This document shows positions 6,891 to 13,312 of a stretch of 20,713 nucleotides of DNA, in pieces (positions within the stretch are counted from its first letter, which is position 1; each line of letters starts with the position of its first letter). Made by a program: the position numbers and the translations under genes. The notes below the pieces were generated by a model. It worked only from the letters and a program-made list of their open reading frames with translations. It was not told the DNA's origin and searched no databases. The stretch lies in the IMG/VR virus record IMGVR_UViG_3300033816_000847, positions 1 to 20,713 of that record; one strand, written 5' to 3'. The stretch comes from a virus.

Positions 6891-8401
6891 AAGTTATACA
6901 AGTGTCTTGCTTCGGCTAATTCGGGTATATAATCTATTAGATTTGATTTTCTTGAAATATCAAGTTTATCATTGATACTGTAAAATTTTTCTAACATCAC
7001 CGGATCACATTTGTAATTGGGATTAGAGTAGTAATCAAGTAAAAGATCAACCATTGATTTTATTGACCTACCATTCATGTAATATATTTTGGTTTTTTGA
7101 CATTGTATCATTGACTGCACTACAAGATCAGGGCGTGGGTGATTATACGGCATGAATATATTATCAAATCCACCGGCTACCTGTACTAATAGACCGCTCC
7201 CTAAATATTCTTGATCAAAAAATTCAAAAACCTCGTGTATTCTTGTAATACTGTACATAGAAAATACAGTTTGTAATGCTATTTTGTGTCCTCTATCTCT
7301 AAGCATACGTCCATTTTGGACAATTGTATCAAAATCTGATTTCCATCTAATGTAGTCATTTACTTTACCATAACCATCGTAACTAAATGAAAAACAAACA
7401 TCAGTAAAATTATCCAATAGGCTAATTAATTTTTTTGAAAAAAACATACCATTTGTGCCAATGTTTAATTCGAATGATGTCTTACCTTGTGCTATACACT
7501 TTTGTAAAAAAGAATAAAATTCTGGCATTATTGTTGGCTCTCCGCCGCCTACATAAATTCTCTCCAACGTATCAAAATTTATAATATCAAAAGAAGTATT
7601 TCTGTAATTTCCTAACTTTTCTGTAACTAAAGGTATGTTAATCTTTTTCCATTCTTTTTCTATAAGTGTGCTATGAAAATCGTCGCATGTTCTGCACATT
7701 ATATTACAAGTTGAACTTGGTCTAATTTCATAATAAACTGGATTAGTAATTTTAAAAAAATCATCTACTGAATTTAGGCCTAAGCGTTGAGTCCATTCCA
7801 GTGTTTCAAATTGTCGCGTACTTTCCTGTCCTTCATTTTCTCTATCGTAGCAGTCATGACATCTTTCTGGCATTTGTATTCCCTGTGCCATGTTGTTTCT
7901 TATTTCTATATATTTTTTATTTGTTTGCCATTCAGACGTGTGGCCAATTTTATCAATAGGAACAAAGTTTTTTGGGCAAATTGTAGTATCCTGCCAGTTG
8001 TCAATTAAAGCAAGAAAAGGATAAAAACAAAAACTTTTGTTATGCGTTAAAAATTTTTTCCATTGTAAATAACTTTGTACATTTTTATTTTCTTTAAATG
8101 TAACATTGGTTTTATTATTTTCTAAGTCTATAAAAAATCGCACTGTAGTAACAAAAGTTTTATAATGTGGGTAACTTTTAATGTTTTGATCGGCCAAAAT
8201 TATACGATCAAAATTATTAGAAACCTTAATTAGATCACCAGGGTGGATGTCTACTACACTCGTGTGATAAATGCCGTCATCAATTGTGTCAGGTAATGGC
8301 ATTGCTAATAGGCCATTTTTTTCATACTTTAAGTTTTTTGCTAAAATACTTGCACGTAAGTCTGTATCTCTGGTTTCGTTTCCGATAAGTAATATTTTCA
8401 T
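6887..8401 (-). CDS. Radical SAM enzyme with an N-terminal cysteine-rich (twitch-type) region
   Basis: The 504-residue protein has the radical SAM [4Fe-4S] motif CNIMCRTC (Cys232, Cys236, Cys239), preceded by YYEIRPSST. It is followed by YVGGGEPT, the GGE motif that binds the SAM amino group, and by LNIGTNGMFF. Before the core are FCFYPF (Cys125), ICPKNF (Cys142) and MPERCHDCYDRENEGQESTR (Cys181, Cys184). This layout matches the radical SAM proteins described as carrying an N-terminal twitch domain, which could hold an auxiliary cluster. Residues 1-110 may be a separate module. The substrate is unknown; choices include a sugar, a nucleotide or a peptide. Its ATG overlaps the ThyA stop (8398-8401) and its stop overlaps the next small gene, so it sits between nucleotide and sugar genes. 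Confidence 0.88.
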   Translation of the reverse strand: MKILLIGNETRDTDLRASILAKNLKYEKNGLLAMPLPDTIDDGIYHTSVVDIHPGDLIKVSNNFDRIILADQNIKSYPHYKTFVTTVRFFIDLENNKTNVTFKENKNVQSYLQWKKFLTHNKSFCFYPFLALIDNWQDTTICPKNFVPIDKIGHTSEWQTNKKYIEIRNNMAQGIQMPERCHDCYDRENEGQESTRQFETLEWTQRLGLNSVDDFFKITNPVYYEIRPSSTCNIMCRTCDDFHSTLIEKEWKKINIPLVTEKLGNYRNTSFDIINFDTLERIYVGGGEPTIMPEFYSFLQKCIAQGKTSFELNIGTNGMFFSKKLISLLDNFTDVCFSFSYDGYGKVNDYIRWKSDFDTIVQNGRMLRDRGHKIALQTVFSMYSITRIHEVFEFFDQEYLGSGLLVQVAGGFDNIFMPYNHPRPDLVVQSMIQCQKTKIYYMNGRSIKSMVDLLLDYYSNPNYKCDPVMLEKFYSINDKLDISRKSNLIDYIPELAEARHLYNL

Positions 8402-9315
8402 ACTGCCATTGTAGCCTTTATAGGATCATGGTGACGATAATCATGTAATTGAATATCATCGATACTAAACTTAGTTATATCTTTAATAGCAGGGTTTAAC
8501 CAAAGAGTTGGAGCAGGTAATGGTTCACGTTGCAATTGTTCTTTTACCTGCTCTACATGATTCAGATATACATGAGCATCGCCGAGTACGTGAACGAACT
8601 CACCTACTTGCAGATCACACACCTGTGCTATCATGTGTGTGAGTAGACTATAGCTCGCGATGTTAAAGGGAACGCCTAAAAACATATCGCAGGATCTCTG
8701 ATACATCTGACATGACAACCGTCCGTCTGCTACATAAAACTGTGCAAAGCAATGACACGGGGGCAGAGCCATGGCATCTAATTCGCCTGGATTCCATGCA
8801 GATAATATATGCCTGCGTCCGTGTGGGTCCGCCCGTATACCTTCAATCAAATTCTTGAGTTGGTCAATTTCTTTTACTTCAACTGCATTACCTACTCTTC
8901 GATAAGTAGAGCCAAAGCTGTCAGTAAATGATCCATTTGCTTCTCGTTCTTTAATACTGCGCCAACGACGCCATTGTACACCATACACACGACCCAAATC
9001 ACCTTCATATTTGGCTTTGGGCTTCCAATAAGGCGCCAGTGCATTAGGCGTCCAAATAGTTACAACACCATCTTTCGTACCGTGTGTTATCTCAGCAAGT
9101 CTGCGTTCGTCACCGCTGCCTTCTATCATCCAAAGTAACTCACCAATAACAGCTTTCCAGGCCAGTTTCTTTGTAGTTACTGCCGGGAATCCTTTTGATA
9201 AGTCATAACGTTGCTGCATACCAAATTTTGATACGGTGCCTACGCTCGTACGATCGTCTCTGCGTGTTCCTGTTTCTAAAACATCACGCAATGCATCTAA
9301 GTATTGTTTTTCCAT
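8398..9315 (-). CDS. thyA: Thymidylate synthase (ThyA type)
   Basis: The enzyme methylates dUMP to dTMP using methylene-tetrahydrofolate. At 305 residues it is longer than the 264 of E. coli ThyA, because of an insertion of about 26 residues (around 121-147) between QWRRWRS and IDQLKNLIEGI. The catalytic cysteine is Cys187 in ALPPCHCF. YQRSCDMFLGVPFNIASY holds Asn218, aligned with the Asn that selects dUMP; dCMP hydroxymethylases of T4 type have Asp there, so this is a true thymidylate synthase. It starts directly after the DHFR stop (TAA then ATG) and overlaps the radical SAM gene by 4 bases. With dCMP deaminase and DHFR it completes dTTP supply and folate recycling. Confidence 0.97.
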   Translation of the reverse strand: MEKQYLDALRDVLETGTRRDDRTSVGTVSKFGMQQRYDLSKGFPAVTTKKLAWKAVIGELLWMIEGSGDERRLAEITHGTKDGVVTIWTPNALAPYWKPKAKYEGDLGRVYGVQWRRWRSIKEREANGSFTDSFGSTYRRVGNAVEVKEIDQLKNLIEGIRADPHGRRHILSAWNPGELDAMALPPCHCFAQFYVADGRLSCQMYQRSCDMFLGVPFNIASYSLLTHMIAQVCDLQVGEFVHVLGDAHVYLNHVEQVKEQLQREPLPAPTLWLNPAIKDITKFSIDDIQLHDYRHHDPIKATMAV

Positions 9316-9825
9316 TTAAAAAGGTCTAAAAATGTCTACATTTTTGTATACACTAAAGTTTAACATTTTATCTGCGCTTGGTCTACTACTTGTGATACGC
9401 ATACCAATCATAAATGCTCGCATATCAATTCTGGTATCAGAAAAAGCAGCACCCTTTCTATGAGTTACATATGCATAGTCTATTAGATTTTTACAATCCA
9501 TTATTATTTCTGGTCCACCTAATATAAAAATGTTCTTTTTAGGAAACAACGATTGTAAATCGCGTATTTGATTTTTATAGTCTCCGGATAATCTTCGAAC
9601 AGACGGATATCCATCGATGGGCTTGTTACTAATTACACAGTTTATACGGTCGGGCAATGGTTTACGCATTTTAGGATCATCCCAAGTACGCCTGCCCATT
9701 ACCACGACTTGATTTTGAGTGTGTTCTCGAAACCACGCCATGTCTTCGGGATCAACAGACCATGGCAACGTGCCACGGTTACCAAATGTGCCCACTTGGT
9801 CCGTTGCAAATATTGTACAAATCAT
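9316..9825 (-). CDS. Dihydrofolate reductase
   Basis: The 169-residue protein has the normal DHFR length and order: GTLPWSVDPEDMAWF (18-32, with Asp28 aligned to the substrate-protonating Asp27 of E. coli), VVMGRRTW (41-48), and IFILGGPEII (99-108, the cofactor-binding GG). It reduces dihydrofolate, the by-product of the thymidylate synthase encoded directly downstream, to tetrahydrofolate with NADPH. Its stop touches the thyA start, and its ATG overlaps the preceding stop by 4 bases (9822-9825). T4 carries the equivalent frd gene near td. There is no obvious Shine-Dalgarno sequence, so translation probably depends on coupling. Confidence 0.95.
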   Translation of the reverse strand: MICTIFATDQVGTFGNRGTLPWSVDPEDMAWFREHTQNQVVVMGRRTWDDPKMRKPLPDRINCVISNKPIDGYPSVRRLSGDYKNQIRDLQSLFPKKNIFILGGPEIIMDCKNLIDYAYVTHRKGAAFSDTRIDMRAFMIGMRITSSRPSADKMLNFSVYKNVDIFRPF

Positions 9826-10163
9826 AAATTTTTTAGAATGTTATCTGTAGCCGGCTGTACTACTTTAGCTACTGCCTTGACACTTATATAAAAATCAATA
9901 TCACTTATTATATGATCTAAGGCGCTCAATTTTTTCTTAATCAATTTTTCAAGTTCATTGGGATCATTACCTTCATCCAGTAATTCTTTAATATTGATAC
10001 TAACTTCAGTGCCGTCAGTTAAATTAACGCTCATACTTTCCAGCATAGCAATAGGAATTTCTTTTTTCTCTACTGATTTTAAAATAGATTCCCATTTTGC
10101 TTTGCTGTCTAAGTTAAGCCGCTTGCTTTTTGTTCGAGGTTTTTTTGGTTTTTGTTCCGGCAT
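9822..10163 (-). CDS. Basic-tailed phage protein, function unknown
   Basis: The 113-residue protein starts with a strongly basic segment (PEQKPKKPRTKSKR) and continues into a helical region (KAKWESILKSVEKKEIPIA), then SVNLTDGTEVSINIKELLDEG and VVQPATDNILKNL. I recognise the general pattern from marine T4-like phages but know no function. Its ATG lies 50 bases inside the upstream gene; no other plausible start codon is nearer the upstream stop at 10114, so the long same-strand overlap appears real. It is coupled to DHFR by a 4-base overlap. The basic N-terminus could contact nucleic acid, but nothing more specific can be claimed. Confidence 0.75.
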   Translation of the reverse strand: MPEQKPKKPRTKSKRLNLDSKAKWESILKSVEKKEIPIAMLESMSVNLTDGTEVSINIKELLDEGNDPNELEKLIKKKLSALDHIISDIDFYISVKAVAKVVQPATDNILKNL

Positions 10164-10812
10164 CTTCGGCTCTTGGATTTAAACTTTCTGCTTCGGCTTT
10201 GAGACGTGCAGCCTCGGCTAATAATTGTTGTGCAGTTGATTCCATTTTTTGAGCTTGTTCAACTCTTTGAGCAGCGAGATCACTGTCGCTTAACATACCA
10301 GTTAGCATGTCGGCTGCGCTGGTATTACCTTGAGCTTCACGAGTACGGCGTTCACCAATTTCTTGAATTTCTGCTCGTCGAGGTTGGTTCATTGCTGTAT
10401 TGTTTTTCTTGCCGGTCATTCCTCGATTGGCATCAAGATTTTGCAACTTCTCTAATGCTTCTTGACCTTTTGCCATTTCATCAAGGATATCATTTAGTTC
10501 ATCTAAACGAACACTACTTGTTGTTGTTGGCGTAACCAATACTTGATTGGTAGGAACTTTTTTCATTAGGCCGTTTCTGTGTAAACTTTCCAAACAGTTG
10601 GTTCCGTCGGACATTACTGTTCTAAAAAGCACATCAGCAATTTCGACTGCGGCTTGTCCTTGTGGACTTTCCACCGCCCGCATAATTTCATCGTGAACCA
10701 TGCGTGGCAGTAGATCACTGTAAACTACCAATGCCATGTGCTCTAAATCTGGTATTTTTCTAAAAACAATCACACATCGTTTGTCGTTGTGTTTGCCAAC
10801 GTGTTTTAACAT
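10114..10812 (-). CDS. Phage protein with coiled-coil-rich C-terminal half, function unknown
   Basis: The 232-residue protein has a compact N-terminal part (VGKHNDKRCVIVFRKIPD, then VVYSDLLPRMVHDEIMRAV, then LFRTVMSDGTNCLESLH) and KVPTNQVLVTPTTTSSVRL. A long helical, Ala/Glu/Gln-rich tail follows (about 155-215), suggesting a coiled coil, with a basic end KTKKTSNKKQAA. I know of similar proteins in marine T4-like phages but no demonstrated function. The start is well supported: AAAGGAG lies 7 bases before the ATG at 10812. A 16-base gap separates it from the upstream gene, and the next gene starts within its last 50 bases. Confidence 0.78.
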   Translation of the reverse strand: MLKHVGKHNDKRCVIVFRKIPDLEHMALVVYSDLLPRMVHDEIMRAVESPQGQAAVEIADVLFRTVMSDGTNCLESLHRNGLMKKVPTNQVLVTPTTTSSVRLDELNDILDEMAKGQEALEKLQNLDANRGMTGKKNNTAMNQPRRAEIQEIGERRTREAQGNTSAADMLTGMLSDSDLAAQRVEQAQKMESTAQQLLAEAARLKAEAESLNPRAEDAGTKTKKTSNKKQAA

Positions 10813-10828
10813 TTTGAATCTCCTTTAT

Positions 10829-11050
10829 TTAATTTGAATCAGCAATATCCTGCGAGTCAGACACTGTCTGCGCTGATTTTAGTGCTCCGCTTGCCTCTAA
10901 GAATTGGATTAGTTTTTGATAAACTGCGCCAACTTCTGACATTTCTTCTGGTCTAATCGCACCGCGTTCGGCGGACGCACGAATTAGATTCAGTAATAGA
11001 ACTAAATCAGATAAGGCTAAACTTGGGGGTTGAGGTTGTTCTGTTTCCAT
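10829..11050 (-). CDS. Small helical phage protein, function unknown
   Basis: The 73-residue protein begins with a Pro/Gln-rich segment, then LALSDLVLLLNLIRASAERG, AIRPEEMSEVGAVYQKLIQF and a Ser/Asp-rich tail. The arrangement suggests two or three amphipathic helices. The ATG at 11050 is preceded by GGAG at good spacing (GGAGAAGCA). A perfect 20-base palindrome ends 10 bases upstream of the start, so this gene may have its own regulated transcription start. It is followed after 16 bases by the 232-residue gene. I associate this pattern with marine T4-like phages, without a function. Confidence 0.75.
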   Translation of the reverse strand: METEQPQPPSLALSDLVLLLNLIRASAERGAIRPEEMSEVGAVYQKLIQFLEASGALKSAQTVSDSQDIADSN

Positions 11051-11060
11051 TGCTTCTCCG

Positions 11061-11080
11061 TAAATAACTATAGTTATTTA
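11061..11080. promoter_or_regulatory. Perfect 20-base palindrome, candidate operator
   Basis: TAAATAACTATAGTTATTTA reads the same on both strands without a mismatch. It lies in the 55-base gap upstream of the gene starting at 11050, ending 10 bases before the start codon and next to GGAG. It could be a binding site for a dimeric regulator, a hairpin in RNA, or part of an AT-rich late promoter. No other copy was noticed in the window. Confidence 0.6.
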
Positions 11081-11105
11081 CTCTGATTGATAGCAATAGA
11101 ATTTT

Positions 11106-11396
11106 TTATTTTGAATAGTTATGAGAATTGATTTGATCAAGGCACAAGCTAAACATACTGGCTTCGCCGGGTAGTTCAAATGCAGCACAAGCGTTTAATA
11201 CAATAGAACCGCTTTCGGTTGGATAATACAAATCACCTAACCAAAAACGGCCTTCAAAATTCTCCCAAATCCAATCTGCTATTTGTTTATATGAACTCAT
11301 TAGATCAAATTTGACCTGTACAAAATGAGGTGGGCAACGATCCATCTCTCTAAGTCCATGCACAGTTAACGGATTGGCTTCGCCGTCACGTAACAT
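11106..11396 (-). CDS. Small phage protein, function unknown
   Basis: The 96-residue protein contains DRCPPHFVQVKFDLMSSYK, then DWIWENFEGRFWLGDLYY and LNACAAFELPGEASMFSLCL. The density of aromatic residues and the alternation of hydrophobic positions suggest a small globular alpha/beta domain. No membrane segment or catalytic motif is visible. Its start lies 11 bases inside the preceding gene. The similar kind of protein I recall is from marine T4-like phages, always unannotated. Confidence 0.73.
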   Translation of the reverse strand: MLRDGEANPLTVHGLREMDRCPPHFVQVKFDLMSSYKQIADWIWENFEGRFWLGDLYYPTESGSIVLNACAAFELPGEASMFSLCLDQINSHNYSK

Positions 11397-11673
11397 TTTT
11401 ATTTGACTCGGTTTCGTCGGTTACAACAAGAATCTTTTGTTGATCAGCACTAATACTACTATCAGGGCGCACAATACGATCTTGCAAGAACTTGTTGGAT
11501 TGTTCGATCCATGTGCTTAGAATTTCTCGTTGCCCGGTTACCTCTACTATCTCGGCAGCACGAGTAATGTCTTCAAGAACATCTTCTGTAAGTAACAATC
11601 GTTCTTGTAATTCAGCAATAAGTTGTTTTACTTTTTTACTGGCTTTGATTTCTTCAAGATTGACTGGTTCCAT
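11386..11673 (-). CDS. Small helical phage protein, function unknown
   Basis: The 95-residue protein looks mainly helical: VNLEEIKASKKVKQLIAELQ, then LLTEDVLEDITRAAEIVEV and STWIEQSNKFLQDRIV, followed by a polar tail. No known domain is seen. The ATG at 11673 follows the methyltransferase stop by 8 bases, and TAAGG at that stop can serve as a weak ribosome-binding site. It overlaps the next gene by 11 bases. Function unknown. Confidence 0.7.
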   Translation of the reverse strand: MEPVNLEEIKASKKVKQLIAELQERLLLTEDVLEDITRAAEIVEVTGQREILSTWIEQSNKFLQDRIVRPDSSISADQQKILVVTDETESNKNVT

Positions 11674-11681
11674 TATGGGCC

Positions 11682-12272
11682 TTAAAAGTTTGATAATGCT
11701 ACTGTATTACTATAACTATAAACTATTTTCCAATTATTGTCAATTAACCAAGGAACCGCAGTTGCGCCTTTACCATGCCACCTATCATTTTGTAAAAATG
11801 TGTCATCAAGATGAACTATACAACAGTCTGCGGCATAAGGTACAATAAGCTGCGCCTGAGTTAAATGTGCTTTTTCGCTGTTCTCATTGGTCATATCAAT
11901 GTCGAATTCTTTATATCTCTGTATCTGTCCTTGAACCCACCAAGGAGGATTATTTGGATCGTAATTGTAATCGAAGTTATCAAGATAAGCATAACAAATT
12001 TTTTCGTTCAATGTTGAAAATACAGAACTTAAAAATTCTTCGCCAGTAAGCATATAAGCATGACTGTTTGATATAACGTCGGCGTATCTTTTAGCCACTC
12101 CATACGCTTCTGGATCAAAGTCCACAGCATAATGATTAAATTGTTTACAGCCCACTACAAGTCCAGCAAAGAAATCTGTAGATCCTTCGCCTCGACCACA
12201 TCCAATTTCTACAATAGCACCTTGTAGAGAATCTATATGATTCAGAATATAATATTGACTTCGGACTCCCAT
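11682..12272 (-). CDS. Class I SAM-dependent methyltransferase-like protein
   Basis: The 196-residue protein has the Rossmann motif I (AIVEIGCGRGEGST, residues 19-32) and an acidic motif II (HYAVDFDPEAYGVA), as in class I SAM methyltransferases. CYAYLDNFDYNYDPNNPPWW and IVHLDDTFLQNDRWHGKGA could form the active-site face; the second carries two acidic residues in an LDDT loop. No target-recognition domain of a DNA methylase and no NPPY/DPPY motif is present, so a small-molecule or protein substrate is more likely. Its ATG overlaps the upstream stop by one base (TAATG). The substrate is unknown. Confidence 0.78.
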   Translation of the reverse strand: MGVRSQYYILNHIDSLQGAIVEIGCGRGEGSTDFFAGLVVGCKQFNHYAVDFDPEAYGVAKRYADVISNSHAYMLTGEEFLSSVFSTLNEKICYAYLDNFDYNYDPNNPPWWVQGQIQRYKEFDIDMTNENSEKAHLTQAQLIVPYAADCCIVHLDDTFLQNDRWHGKGATAVPWLIDNNWKIVYSYSNTVALSNF

Positions 12273-12664
12273 TAGTTGGCGAAATCTTTCTTGAGAGTTT
12301 TAAAAGTTTCAGCTTTGGCTTTATTATGTACAATTCGTTCTAAACGAGCAACCTCTTTGGCTTCAAACTGTTCGCGACGTTTGTCACTCATGGCACCTAT
12401 TAGATTATCGTATTTTCTTGCCCATTGAATGCCATCTAAAAAGTTTTCAACATCACTCAATGAACCTGTAAACAAACAAGCATCGCGACTGTATACGGGT
12501 AGTTGATTGTCTTTGGGATATAAAGCAATTGGATCTATGGTACTGTCACCAAAACCTGAGTGAGGTCGTCGGCCCAATCTAAAACCAAAGAAGTTGGCCA
12601 GTTCGCGCACACGATCTATACGTTCAATCATATCCATGCCAACAGCTACACCTACGTGTTTCAC
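12272..12664 (-). CDS. Phage protein, function unknown (GTG start)
   Basis: The frame stays open upstream to a TTG at 12679, but I prefer the GTG at 12664. It overlaps the preceding stop by 4 bases (GTGA), the junction type used by its neighbours, and GGAAG lies a short distance upstream. The protein is then 130 residues: KHVGVAVGMDMIERIDRVRE, a middle with FRLGRRPHSGFGDSTIDPIA, then LFTGSLSDVENFLDGIQWA, and a basic helical end (MSDKRREQFEAKEVARLER). No known domain is recognised. The stop overlaps the methyltransferase start by one base. Confidence 0.7.
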   Translation of the reverse strand: MKHVGVAVGMDMIERIDRVRELANFFGFRLGRRPHSGFGDSTIDPIALYPKDNQLPVYSRDACLFTGSLSDVENFLDGIQWARKYDNLIGAMSDKRREQFEAKEVARLERIVHNKAKAETFKTLKKDFAN

Positions 12665-12879
12665 AGTTCTTTCTTCCAATCAAAACCAACATAATATTCC
12701 ATTAATATTTCCATTGCATTACGATATCGATAGTTGTGCTCAAGGTCTTGCCGTTGATAATCACGCAGTTCCTTTGCGGATTCTAAATTCTCAATGTCTG
12801 AACAAAGACCTTTGTAGTCTTGGATAAGCAGACTTTTGATTAATCCGTCTACCGCTTCGTCATTTAATTCTACTATCAT
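12661..12879 (-). CDS. Small acidic phage protein, function unknown
   Basis: The 72-residue protein is mostly helical and acidic: MIVELNDEAVDGLIKSLLIQ, then YKGLCSDIENLESAKELRDY, ending in MEYYVGFDWKKEL. The VELNDE-type beginning is familiar from marine T4-like phages, but I know of no function. The ATG at 12879 overlaps the stop of the GTG-start membrane-protein gene upstream (ATGA). Its own stop overlaps the GTG of the next gene. Function unknown. Confidence 0.73.
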   Translation of the reverse strand: MIVELNDEAVDGLIKSLLIQDYKGLCSDIENLESAKELRDYQRQDLEHNYRYRNAMEILMEYYVGFDWKKEL

Positions 12880-13049
12880 CGGGCCATCCTTTCCTTTCTA
12901 CAGGCTTCCTTCATTGCATTGGTATAGTCAGGACTGATTTCTGCTATACTACAATCAATAGTGCGCTCTTTAACAGGATAAGTTGCAAAAGCTACAACTA
13001 CACCAATCGCAATAGCAATAGCAACTAAAATAAATTCTTTGGTTATCAC
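12876..13049 (-). CDS. 57-residue single-span membrane protein with GTG start
   Basis: This short gene fills what would otherwise be a 166-base gap. It begins with GTG at 13047-13049, overlapping the upstream TGA as GTGA, and ends with a TGA overlapping the next ATG as ATGA. The protein starts MITKEFILVAIAIAIGVVVA, a single strongly hydrophobic segment of about 17 residues after a short charged start. It continues with KERTIDCSIAEISPDY and ends KEACRKERMAR. The two cysteines (32 and 50) lie in the soluble tail around a C.IAEISPDY....CRKER pattern that I recall from small membrane proteins of marine phages. If the short N-terminus is inside the cell, the tail faces the periplasm and the cysteines could pair. 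Confidence 0.78.
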   Translation of the reverse strand: MITKEFILVAIAIAIGVVVAFATYPVKERTIDCSIAEISPDYTNAMKEACRKERMAR

Positions 13050-13312
13050 TTAATATCATCCTTCTTTAGAATGTCAAACACTTGTTCGTCGTGCTTCTTA
13101 AAATCGGCCCAGGTATTTTTTGCACCCCACCATAAGAACATCAACATGGCACCTACAACTGCTCCTATAGCTATGGTCCAAAATGTATCGCGGGTAGGAC
13201 CTTCGCCGGCTGTAAGTCCTGCAAAAAAACAAAATGATGTTGTAAAAAGAACTAACTCAGGCCAACCGCACTTGCTCGCAAACCATTTTAAAAAACGCCA
13301 TGTTCGTTTCAT
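13046..13312 (-). CDS. Small two-span membrane protein
   Basis: The frame is open from 13357, but the start at 13312 is better: AAAGGA lies 6 bases upstream and the ATG overlaps the VWA-gene stop by one base (TAATG). The protein is then 88 residues. A basic start (KRTWRFLKWFASKCGW) precedes a hydrophobic segment PELVLFTTSFCFFAGLTAG, a polar loop, and a second segment FWTIAIGAVVGAMLMFLWW. A charged tail follows (KKHDEQVFDILKKDDIK). It is likely an inner-membrane protein with both ends in the cytoplasm. Its stop overlaps the GTG of another small membrane protein, so the two are produced together and may interact. Confidence 0.8.
   Translation of the reverse strand: MKRTWRFLKWFASKCGWPELVLFTTSFCFFAGLTAGEGPTRDTFWTIAIGAVVGAMLMFLWWGAKNTWADFKKHDEQVFDILKKDDIK

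Noticed and set aside
8398-9315. ThyA homologue as a dCMP hydroxymethylase (T4 gp42 type), which would indicate hydroxymethylcytosine DNA
   Set aside because: The position that distinguishes the two is Asn (Asn218 in PFNIASY), as in thymidylate synthases, not Asp.
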